The translations under genes were made by a program, and so were the position numbers. The notes beneath the pieces were generated by a model. The model was not told the DNA's origin and did not search any database. It was given only the letters and a program-made list of their open reading frames with translations. From Ceratopteris richardii (taxonomy: Eukaryota; Streptophyta; Polypodiopsida; Polypodiales; Pteridaceae): DNA of 64,000 nucleotides. Shown here in pieces: positions 53,301 through 61,915 of the stretch. Location: contig MU260076.1 in NCBI GenBank assembly GCA_020310875.1, positions 186,001-250,000 of the forward strand, read 5' to 3'. Numbering within the stretch: the stretch's first letter is position 1; each line of letters opens with the position of its first letter.

Positions 53301-55877
53301 GCTCAAGACTATGCCTTAGTAGGAGACAACCTATATCGAAGAGGCAAGGATGGTTACCTAAGACTGTGTGTTCATGAATCAGACTATTTGAAAGTCTTAG
53401 AAGCTGCACACAGCGGTGTTGCAGGTGGACACTTTGGGCCTGACAGAGTAATTAAGACCATTCTATTCTCAGGACTTTGGTGGCCCACTCTTCATATGGA
53501 TGCACATACTTATGTGAAGAAATGTGACACATGCCAACGTGCCCAATATCCGATAAGAAAAGATGAGATGCCTTTGAGGCCAATGATGGGAGGACGGGCA
53601 TTTTCAAAGTGGGGTATAGACTTTGTAGGTCCCATCAACCCCCCAGCTAGAAATTCCCATGCAGAATACATCATTGTAGCCACAGATTACCTTACAAAGT
53701 GGGTAGAAGTCAAAGCCACAACAAAGAATGATGCTCAGACTACGGCTAAGTTCTTATTCGAGAATGTGTTCACGAGATATGGACTACCAATAGAGTTGGT
53801 GAGCGATAGAGGCACACACTTCTTGAATGAAGTCATTGAAAATCTTCTCCAAGAATTCTTGGTGATACATAAGAAATCAGCCCCCTATCACCCACAAGCC
53901 AACGGACAAGCCGAGAGCACGAATAAGATCCTATGTAACGTATTAACAAAACTGGTGAATAATAAACGATCTGACTGGGACAAACAACTTCATCATGCTG
54001 TTTGGGCATACCGAGTTGCCTACAAAACGGTACTTAATGCTACCCCATTTCAGATGGTTTTTGGACAGAATGCCGTGCTACCATTGGACTTCCTAATCCC
54101 AGCCTTGAAAGTAGCACAAGAGCATGAGTGGAATGGACATGAGTTATCTTCCAGGATCTTTGATCTAGAACGCTTAGGTGAGACGAGGCTACGGGCAGCA
54201 GCAGGCATTTACGCTGCAAAGAAAAGGCAAAAGGCATACTTTGATGCCCATGTAAAGGATAAAGGATTGAAGGAAGGAGATCTAGTGTTGGTTTATACGC
54301 TAAAGCAACATGCCCGCAAGCTGGAGAAACGAGGATTTGGACCCATGATCATTAATAGACTCTCCACTAGTGGTGCAGTTCAATTGGCCACTTTAGAAGG
54401 TGATATCTTACCAAACTATATAAGTGGTTGTCGAGTCAAGTTATATCAAGAACCTCTTACAGAGGAAATGCTCATGAGACTCAACACTGCTAAGAAGCGA
54501 AAAGAAGAAGAGTTAAGGGTTAGAGAAGAAGCACAAGCAGAGGCTAGAGAGCGCATCAGAAGAAATAAGTTACGACGGCTAGGCCTAGATGTCAACACAA
54601 AAGCTCCAAAATATCACATGGACATGTGTCAAAAATCGGGTACCACTACTTCTCAAATAATTGATCGACGGCCCTTTGTGACTATAGAGGTAGGACGAGG
54701 AAAGAGTGTAAAGACTGTGAGAGCATTAGTTGATTCAGGTGCAGCAACTAGTGCAGTTCGACTTTCATACTGCCAAGACCTGCAATTGAACATCAAGCCC
54801 ATGGAAGCCTATCTCATAGGATTGGGAGGTGTGGAAACCCCTTGTTTGGGCGAGGTGGAACTTCCCATCTACCTTCAAGATGTTCCAATGAAAGTCAAAG
54901 CGCTAGTATGTCAAGATGAGAACCTTACAGAACCACTTGTCTTGGGTCAAGATTGGATCTATGACCATGCAGTTAACTTAAACCTAAGAAGTCAAATTCT
55001 TCAAGTTTGGGTACATGAACAATGCACTACATTAGAATTAGAGAACTGCATGCTCCAAAATCATGGCACCACACACTCTCTTAGTTCTCCCAAGACTAAT
55101 CATATGGAAGAAGATGTTGTATGTGTCAAAAGCTCTATGATGCAGAAGGAGTCAATCGTGGAAGACCAGGTTCGAAGGCGGGTGGATCTTTCTTCTTCTC
55201 CAAAGAATCAAGTAGCCACAGTAGTGAGTCCACAATACAAGCAAACACAACCGTTCACGACAACTGCTACATCAAATAGAAAGACACCATTCGATAAAAA
55301 AGCAGTTCCGAACATGAAACAGATATGGGCACGCAAAGGAGAGCAACCACCAACCTTGCCCCCACAAATTCCATCCATGCAAATCAACCAGGCCAGAAGA
55401 CGAAGGAAGCAGCTCAGACAAACTCAATCACAAGGTATCCAACAAGTTTGGGTGCCTAAGAAGTTAGCTGCAGCTCAACAAGGGCAATTACAGATGTGGG
55501 TACCTAAGAAGCTCCTACATCCACAACAACCATTGTTCTCCCACATGCAAAAGGTTTCAACAAAGAAGCCAAAAAGAGAAAAGGGTAAGAACCACGTACA
55601 GAGACCAAAGGAAGATCAAATCAACTATTCAACATTAATAGGAAGACATGCAAAAAGGATATGGGTTTGGAAGCCAAAAGTGCAAGTAGCCTCCACCGAA
55701 CCAAAACGCCAACCACACTGGATACCACAGTTCAACAAGCATCCGAAGACAAAGACGCCTGAAGTGACCTCCACAGTGCCAAATGTTGTTCTAAAATGGA
55801 CTCCAATAAGGAGGATTACATCAGTTCGAGACTCAATGGATACCTCCACCAAGGTCGGCATCAACCTCCACAAGTAA
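50346..55877 (+). CDS. Gypsy G Pol: RT, RNase H, doubled integrase zinc domain, integrase, second protease
   Basis: The open stretch has 1,843 codons, in phase with gag. Residues 1-75 are the C-half of protease 1 (EMILGRPFLRQL). About 260 acidic residues follow. RT is at about 405-590 (RVMPFGLTNAPASFQ, YVDD at 544-547) and RNase H at 684-805 (HVDASNHAIG, FFTDHQAL, RADHLSR). Integrase zinc module 1 (H896, H903, C934, C937) is followed by module 2 (H1022, H1029, C1060, C1063). The integrase core has D1092, D1154 and E1190 (DD35E), followed by its C-terminal module to about 1370. A second aspartic protease lies at 1441-1556 (LVDSGAATSAV, LVLGQDWIYDH), then a basic tail to 1843. The first ATG at 50346 is a formal start only; translation probably enters from gag. 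Confidence 0.92.
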   Translation: MKLQMADGHFERPLGLLDGITLTTCGVEFEHTFAICDFEKNNIYEMILGRPFLRQLQIVQDWGTNSLYLHHLGVTTKVNLKDYTFRDVPPLQWNPIHKAKEDSISVHSGISPDPSWLHEDTHLWMCKVAEEEEKRLKAREEGTSPGDRPIKNPAYTPMIFPDEEFEPHGWAEILATMDIAVNEEQWTPHCDEEGYDISVFMCQPLLEERDPSEFIEEEENDNDLESIVMDTYFESEEHYLEDIGVLTQKEEEPLTSIKTINSKEKSEEGQKKKKRKAVKQEEEESLFEVPENFKKYEVEDRKILVRMPKREAIVGEVYDNKERTKKIVVTIEGNEERCTYIGDDLSAKEEAELVALLREYRDVFAWHYRDLKGVDPKICSHTIPMTADAKPTKQKPYTYNDNYAAKIKEEIDRLIEAGFIYEIEHTEWVSPIVVVPKKNGKLRVCINLKKVNAATIRDSYPLPITEHLLERVAGKEVYSFLDGFSGYNQVAIAPEDQHKTAFATEWGIFAFRVMPFGLTNAPASFQRLMCHVFKEFLRKNLEVYVDDLCAHSQQRRYHIPELRQIFNKCRDYRVCLNPEKCVFMVRQGKILGHIVSKNGISTDEDKVRAITELPRPRNVKEVQAFMGHCGYYRRFIHMYAIIAKPLYGLLTNFEWNEECENSFNELKRRLCTAPILTTPDWSKPFHVHVDASNHAIGCVLAQTTGEGNLDLPIAYACRQLNAAERNYTTTEREGLGMVYAVKKFRHYLLANKFKFFTDHQALLYLVNKPCNTGRLVRWFLLLMEYDFEVVVRKGRTHLRADHLSRITSGEPPQGVSDELPDAYLFNLEVAPKWANKLIPVLTFGPTNKNVKTSKEEIVKSQKYQILAGSMYKQDTEGVLACCVEDDEHISWLQQAHEGLLGNHYPKQRTLQNLKRLGVYWPSMDKEIQEWIQNCPVCQKRPPVEHATLYHVSLIPDWSAPLVEFMRSGTLPNQASLARKRSMEQEAQDYALVGDNLYRRGKDGYLRLCVHESDYLKVLEAAHSGVAGGHFGPDRVIKTILFSGLWWPTLHMDAHTYVKKCDTCQRAQYPIRKDEMPLRPMMGGRAFSKWGIDFVGPINPPARNSHAEYIIVATDYLTKWVEVKATTKNDAQTTAKFLFENVFTRYGLPIELVSDRGTHFLNEVIENLLQEFLVIHKKSAPYHPQANGQAESTNKILCNVLTKLVNNKRSDWDKQLHHAVWAYRVAYKTVLNATPFQMVFGQNAVLPLDFLIPALKVAQEHEWNGHELSSRIFDLERLGETRLRAAAGIYAAKKRQKAYFDAHVKDKGLKEGDLVLVYTLKQHARKLEKRGFGPMIINRLSTSGAVQLATLEGDILPNYISGCRVKLYQEPLTEEMLMRLNTAKKRKEEELRVREEAQAEARERIRRNKLRRLGLDVNTKAPKYHMDMCQKSGTTTSQIIDRRPFVTIEVGRGKSVKTVRALVDSGAATSAVRLSYCQDLQLNIKPMEAYLIGLGGVETPCLGEVELPIYLQDVPMKVKALVCQDENLTEPLVLGQDWIYDHAVNLNLRSQILQVWVHEQCTTLELENCMLQNHGTTHSLSSPKTNHMEEDVVCVKSSMMQKESIVEDQVRRRVDLSSSPKNQVATVVSPQYKQTQPFTTTATSNRKTPFDKKAVPNMKQIWARKGEQPPTLPPQIPSMQINQARRRRKQLRQTQSQGIQQVWVPKKLAAAQQGQLQMWVPKKLLHPQQPLFSHMQKVSTKKPKREKGKNHVQRPKEDQINYSTLIGRHAKRIWVWKPKVQVASTEPKRQPHWIPQFNKHPKTKTPEVTSTVPNVVLKWTPIRRITSVRDSMDTSTKVGINLHK
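52836..53537 (+). repeat. Tandem duplicated linker plus integrase zinc module in gypsy G Pol
   Basis: Pol residues 831-938 and 955-1064 align collinearly. Both start P-x-W near a leucine-rich stretch, share YQILAGSMYK versus YALVGDNLYR and GVYWPSMDKE versus GLWWPTLHMD, and end in CPVCQ or CDTCQ. Both have exactly HX6H-X30-CX2C. The copies are well diverged, so the duplication is old. Only module 2 is followed by the catalytic core. Confidence 0.85.
54666..55013 (+). other. Second aspartic protease domain at the C-terminal side of integrase
   Basis: Pol residues 1441-1556 show the retropepsin pattern: FVTIEV strand, catalytic ALVDSGAATSAV (Asp at 54732-54734), a middle with GLGGVETPCLGEVELPIYL, and the conserved end LVLGQDWIYDHAVNLN. 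The length of about 115 residues is right for a retropepsin monomer. It differs strongly from protease 1, so it is not a recent copy of it. Confidence 0.8.
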
Positions 55878-57355
55878 CATCGAAAGCCTCGAACGAGTAA
55901 CAACCATGTGCTCCTTGCACAACCCTGTCTTTTGCACCATTCAGGTCATGCATTTCCAAAGTATGCATTAATATAGGGCCACATTACACGGCCGTGCATA
56001 GACACACGTGAGAATCCCACGCACAAGAGCACAGTGACATATGTCAAATATTTCTATTGATACTAACTTTTGTGTTCTTGCTTTGTGATATCCTGATCCT
56101 CTAATATAAAAATAAAAATAAAAAAAAAATAAAAAAAAAGGGGGAGACAGAAAAGCGGGAGAGAGCTTGTTCCCAAGTTTGGCTTATGAAACATGAATGA
56201 GTCATGCTTAGTTGAAGGTGGAACTGTTGATTACTAGGCATTTATCAATTTGGATAGAGGTGTGTCTCGGCCAGCAGTGAGATTATTGCTGCCTTATCTG
56301 GTAGATGACAAGCATTTGGCATGAACAGGGCATCTACAACTATGATTTTCTCTTACCATGGTAGGAATGTAGAGTGTGAAGGTCCGCAACTTGAGTGATG
56401 CCTGATTACTTCATGTACCAGAGCATCCAAGGAGATATCTGCAAAGGGTAGTTATAGAGGAGAAGACTCCTGCATATGGTGAGCTAAAGAGAATATGTGA
56501 AACTAAGCTTGGTGTAGTTACCCGATGTTGCTTGCCAAGGAATATAAAGCAATTCAATTCTCAGTATCTCCTGAACCAGTATGGGACAGTAGCACTGATG
56601 AATGGTCTATGTCAATCAGCATGGTAATCTCTTAGAAACCGGCACGTGTCCAACATTCCTCTGAGTGTCAATATAGGGAAGTGAACGTGCATGAGCCCAA
56701 GCTCAGAAATGCACATTGTTACTGACAAAGGTTGCTTTGAAAAGAGGAGAGGGGATCCACCACTCAAAAGATCTCATCAGTGGACAATCAACATGGACAT
56801 TCATCAACAAAGTGCCATCCCAAAGGCCGAGTGTACAACACGAAGAGACAAACATCCATCAACCTTCTCCATGGTAAGTATCTTTACTCTGGAAACACCA
56901 TAACCATGCTAGTTTAGGAAACCTCTTCGTCAGCATACCCTTGAGCACTTTTTGCACCATACTTCTTCCAATGCATTTTCCAAGTAAGCATGCGTAGGGC
57001 TACATTACAAGGCCGTGCACAAGGCACATACTTTTTTCAACCCAGGCACGAACACACTTACCCATCATTCATCATGGGTTATGAGTAGTTGGCATGACTG
57101 CTCTCAACATCATCTTTGGAAGAGCTAGCGGACATCTTGGGAACAACATCCATATCTCGGAAGCGCATTGAAGCCAGTAGTTGCTCCAAATCACTCTTGA
57201 CAACCTCTTTTGAGCAACTTGCAGTCTTGAAAGCTCACAACGACACATTCTTGCTGGAATTCAAAGAACCAGCTCATACAACGGATGGACACCACCTCTC
57301 AAAGCACTACATAGAACAGCCCTTCCAACAAGGGTCTGTCAGGGACGACATACTC
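55878..57355 (+). other. 3' untranslated region of gypsy G
   Basis: It is 1.48 kb without a convincing gene. It contains an A-rich tract followed by GGGGGAGACAG (about 56104-56146) that resembles a second polypurine tract. It also has a diverged direct repeat of about 85 bp (55930-56010 and 56955-57035) centred on ACATTACACGGCCGTGCA. Short frames at 56691-56903 and 57116-57400 have no recognisable domain, and the second runs into the LTR. Confidence 0.7.
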
Positions 57356-57369
57356 GAGAGGGGGGGGAG
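57356..57369 (+). other. Polypurine tract of gypsy G
   Basis: GAGAGGGGGGGGAG lies immediately before the 3' LTR. Confidence 0.9.
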
Positions 57370-57984
57370 TGTTGAAGCTCAAAGTCAAGGACAAAGATAA
57401 AGCACAGAAGCATATCAAAAGGTGGACACACAAGGAAAGGGAGCAAGTAGGGAGCTCCAAGAAGTGTATGTCAAATTTTCAGAAGAATCCCCTACAAAAA
57501 TAGTGATTTTCATCACTAAAAACCATTGTAAATACCATTATCTATTTTTAGTAACTCCATTTTGTTCAAGCCGAGGAGTCCTCGAGCTTGAGGAGTATTA
57601 GAAGTACCATCGTACCAATTTTTATAATTTTTAGACTTTGTTTGAGCCCTCAAATAAGCCCTAGAACCTAATTTTTAACTAGGTTGGACACTAGGTCTGG
57701 AGAGGGCCAAAACTAGTCAAAAAACTATAAAAAGAGCTAGAGAGCTCATTTTGGGGGTTAGCTGGTTAGAGAATAGAACTTTTGTAAGAGAACTCTTTTG
57801 CAATCTAAGCTTTCCATTGTTCCCCTCTTTGATCTTACTTTGTGCGCGTGTGTGTGTATGTGTGTGCATGTTTGTGTGCTTTCACTCACGCACTTGTGCC
57901 TTCACTTGCTCGTGGTCTTCATACCGGTCCTCACGTCTCCGCGGATTGACAAGTAAAGGAGGTGGTGCTTACGCTTGAGCTACA
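57370..57984 (+). repeat. 3' LTR of gypsy G
   Basis: It is 615 bp. The five differences from the 5' copy that I see are single substitutions without indels, mostly C/T or G/A. Confidence 0.96.
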
Positions 57985-59716
57985 ATGGCACACTCCCACT
58001 TGACATAGCCTCTTTCTAGCAAGAAGGCTCACCGACATCTCTTAGCATAACAAAATCTAAACCCAAAACATATCTATTAGGTGGATGTGGGACACGTGCA
58101 GAGCGTCTCAATGGTTGTTGAACACGAACATTTGCAGAATGATCTGATTACACATTCTCTTGAATGTCCCTTTGGGCAACATTATTATGCATGCTAACAA
58201 GAGGACAAGTATCCTCAAACACCACTCTTCATACTTCAACCTCCTTAATGGGTGGTTTATGCATATTGAACTCATTGACAATGAAATCATTATTGATCAC
58301 TCACCATGTTTCAGGATCCCATAAGTGATATCCAAATGGTCCTTCTCGACCATATCCAAGAAAAATGTAGTTCTTTGACTTATGGTCCAACTTTTATTTA
58401 CGATTCTTGGGTATATGAACGTATGCTTCACACCCAAAAACTCAAAGATGATCATAATATGGTGGCTTCCCTATCCATAACTCTTGTGCCACTTTTAGAG
58501 CTTTGGCAATACTAGGTGAAAGGTTAATCACATGAATTGCAGTCAATATTGCTTCTACTCAAAAGCCTTGTGAAAGGTTTGCATGATACATCATAGAGAT
58601 TACTCTATCGTGAATACTTCTATTCATCCTTTCAGTTAAACCATTTTGTACACGGGTATAAGGAGCTATAAACTCTCTATGAATTCCTCTAGACTTGCAG
58701 AAAAGGCTGAATTCATGTGAGGTATACTCACCCCAATTATCTGAGTGTAAAGTTTTGAGCTTAGTTCTATTTTTAGTCTCAAGTAAAGCAAACCATTTTC
58801 TAAAAGTAGGGAGTACCTCATCCTTTGATTTGATAGGATATACCCAAAATGTTCTAGCAACATCATCTATGAAACTGAAAATTTCAACCTAATGACCTTG
58901 TGGGCATAAGACCACACATATCTATATGAACGAGATCTAAAGGCTAAATTGAAGAGTCAATGTGCATTCTATGCACCTTTTTGGTTTGCTTTCCATATTG
59001 ACAATGATCACAAAATGAAAAATCTGAGAAAGATAACATTAGTAAGTAGCCAGAACGAGAAAGATTTTCCATTTCACTATGGAAGATATGGCGCAAATGA
59101 CCATGCCAAATACAATCCATAGGTTGTTCAATAACACCTAACAAGTGTTCTTTCTATGATACAAATAAACAATAAACTGAGCCAACTTTGCTTCTTTTTG
59201 CAATAACAATATTTCACTTTGATATGCAAAAGGATGGAGCATAGAAGACCACCTTGTAACCAAGGTCATCAAGCTGACCAACTGACAACAAACTGTGTGA
59301 TAACTAAGGTACATGGCATACATTATGCATAGTAAATTTTGAAGGATCAATGAACTGCACAACCACATCACCAATCCCCACAACGACACACTGGTGAGAG
59401 TCACCAAGTCTCATTGTACCAAGAGAATTTTTTGCATAATTAGAGAACCATTCTCTATGTGGTTTCATGTGGAAAGAAGCACGTGAATCTAGCAGCCATG
59501 TGTGGGAAAGAGAAACAGCTATAAGAGCCTTAGTTGGCAGAGCACTATCAAGTGTCAACACATTAATATCATCAAATAGTATTAATTTCTTCAATCTTCA
59601 CAGTCAAAGTAGGTGCACATAAGTGTTTAACATGCCCATCAACATTTTCTCCTTTACCTTTAGCATTCTTTAATGCATAACATTCTTTCTTTGTGTGTCC
59701 TTTCTTATGAAAATAA
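57985..59716 (-). pseudogene. Copia A2 gag end - protease - integrase, right of gypsy G
   Basis: It continues A2 beyond G. From 59716 downward it reads the zinc knuckle region (YFHKKGHTKKECY), protease (WLLDSRASFHM; the DSG glycine is Arg), integrase zinc domain (CIWHGHLRHIF) and integrase core and C-terminus to the junction at 57985. Many frameshifts and stops are present. Order and sequence follow A1 at 4030-5620. At 59716 A2 is cut and copia B begins. Confidence 0.82.
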
Positions 59717-60470
59717 ATTGATGATGCATGCAGATCTAGATCTTCTACGAGCTTGGAAGAGGTGGAATGTTGATGCATTATGTGCAATTGTCACTAGTGT
59801 AAGTGATTTTGTGCTTACTTTAGTTCAACATACTACTAAAGCACATGAGGCTTGGAGCATATTGGCTCGAGAATATGAGACCAAGAACCACACTAGGATA
59901 TAGAATTTAGAAAATCAGTTGGCAAATGAAAAGCATTCTGATTCTGAAAAGGCTAAAGATTTTATCAAACGGATAAAACATCTTCAAGACCAATTGGCTG
60001 CAGTTGGTGTTGTTATAACACCAGAAGAGCTGGCTTGAAGATGTGTACGTGTTGTTCCACCAAAGTATGATGGATTAGTAATATCCCTTAACACTCAGGT
60101 AAGACCAACTCCCCTCACATTTGAAGAGTTTTGTGCGATGCTTTTAGAAGAAGAGATGCGGCTGAAGAATCGCCAAAGTACAAGTGATGCTGCATTCTCA
60201 GCAAATGCAAAAGGTAAAGGCTCTTCTGATGGATCAAAGAAGAAGCCAAAGAAGAAAAAGTTCACAGGAAGTTGCTTCTATTGTGAAAAGAAAGGCCATG
60301 CGATCAAGGATTGCAGAAAGAAGCAAGCTGATGAACGGAATGGGACTGTAAAATCATCGTGGAAGAACAAAGAGTCTACAAACAACACAGAGCTGGAACT
60401 ATGGGTAGCTATTGAAGAGGTATGCTCATTTGCTCAAGCTCAGGTTGATGAGCCATGGATTTTAGATAGT
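59717..60470 (+). pseudogene. Copia B gag remnant
   Basis: The Gag text DLDLLRAWKRWNVDALCAIV and AHEAWSILAREYETKN runs to a TAG at 59901-59903. It continues in broken frames (FIKRIKHLQDQLAAVGV, then a TGA near 60038) to the open stretch at 60138, which has the zinc knuckle CFYCEKKGHAIKDC with CX2CX4HX4C spacing and a Lys-rich patch. Confidence 0.82.
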
Positions 60471-61915
60471 GGACCTTCTTGCCATATGACCAGTAAAAAG
60501 GATTGGTATAGTTCCCTAGTGCCTCTGCGGAAATCCATCAATGTGGTGGTGGGAAATAACTCCAAGTGTCCAGCCGAAGGAACTGGAACCATCTCTTTTA
60601 TCACTTCTCCAGGTGTTGAGAAAAAGTTATCCGATGTTCTCTATGTACCTACACTCAAAAGAATTTTATTGTCAGTTTCTGCAATAACAGATCGTGGACT
60701 CGAAGTTCACTTTAATAAGAGTGGTGCAGAAATCATGGATTTACCAGGTAATGTTGTAGGTAAAGGCATATGACGGGATAACTTGTATGAATTAAGTGCT
60801 TTAACTACTACAGAAGATAAAGATGTAAGCAGGTTATGGAACCAACGATTTGGGCATCTCGGATTTGCAGTTTTGAAGGAGGTGCAAAGAACAGGGATGG
60901 TTTCTCATTTGCCTACATTTTCAGAGTTGCAGGAACCTTGTGAAGCTTGTATGATGGGCAAGCAACAACGAAAGGCATTTCCAAGAGAGACCAGCAATCA
61001 ATCTCAAGCTCCTTTAGAGTCGGTACATGCTGATCTCTGCGGTAAAATGTATACACGTGCTTTAGGAGGATCTTTCTACTTTTGGTTGTTAGTCGACGAT
61101 TATAGTAGAAAGATGTGGGTTTATTTCATTAGAGAGAAGGCTGATGCTTTTGAAAAATTTAAAACGTGGCATAAGTATTTAGAAAATGAATCAGGAAGGA
61201 AATTGAAGAAATTTAGAACAGATAGAGGAGGTGAATTCTTGTCAACAGAATTCAACAATTAGTGTAAGGAGCATGGTGTGAAAAGGCAACTTACCACAGC
61301 TCATACGCCTCAACAAAATGGCGTTGTTGAGCGCAGGAATAGGACAGTAGTTGAAATGGCTCGTTGTATGTTAAAGGCTCAAGACATGCCTGATTCATTT
61401 TGGGCAAAAGCAGTCAATACAGCAGTCTACATCCTCAATCGAAGCTACACAAAAGAACTGAAGGGGATGACTCCTCAAGAAGCATATTCTGGTAAAAAGC
61501 CTTCAGTTTTGCATTTCAGAATTTTTGGTTGTTTCTGTTATGCACATATTCCTGATTCAACAAGATCAAAGTTGGATTCAAAAAGCAAAAAGTGTGTCTT
61601 CGTAGGATATAGTGAAGAGTCTAAAGCATATAGGTTGTGGGATCCTGAGGCAAGGAAGATTTTTGTCAGCCGATATGTGGTTTTTGATGAACGACCACAC
61701 TTAGTAGAAGATAAAGGTAAATCTACTATCTCATCAAATGGAGAAATATCTCACCTTGTGCCTATCAAAAGACAGGCTAAAGTTGAGGAGGAGGAAACAT
61801 CTCATGGAGAAATTTCCTCAATAAAAAGCCAACCAGTTGTAGCTGCATAGCGTAAGCCACTACCAAAGTGGGCACAACAGCTCTTTGATGATCACAATCC
61901 ACATGTAGATGTACT
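60471..61915 (+). pseudogene. Copia B protease - integrase
   Basis: Protease WILDSGPSCHMTS keeps the catalytic DSG. The integrase zinc domain (LWNQRFGHLGF, CEACMMGKQ) and core (VHADLCGKM, RTDRGGEFLSTEF, QQNGVVERRN) have all acidic residues. The same frame is interrupted by TGA near 60773, TAG near 61263 and TAG near 61850. The C-terminal part GCFCYAHIPDSTRS is well kept. Three point changes account for the breaks up to 61850. Confidence 0.86.

Larger units (their letters stand above)
44224..57984 (+). mobile_element. Gypsy element G, exact boundaries, full length
   Basis: The element is 13,761 bp. Its LTRs (44224-44838 and 57370-57984) are both 615 bp, start TGTTGAAG, end GCTACA, and differ at five positions by eye. 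The target duplication ATGGC flanks it (44219-44223 and 57985-57989). The tRNA-Asp primer site, the lack of a chromodomain and the RT text place it in the non-chromovirus Tat/Athila-like branch of plant Ty3/gypsy. That placement is from memory of family features. It sits inside copia A2. Confidence 0.97.

Noticed and set aside
55014..55877. Envelope-like protein at the end of gypsy G Pol
   Set aside because: There is no signal peptide, transmembrane helix or separate start; the region is basic and continuous with Pol.
57116..57400. 94-codon frame as a third gypsy G gene
   Set aside because: It runs through the polypurine tract into the LTR and has no domain or conserved start.
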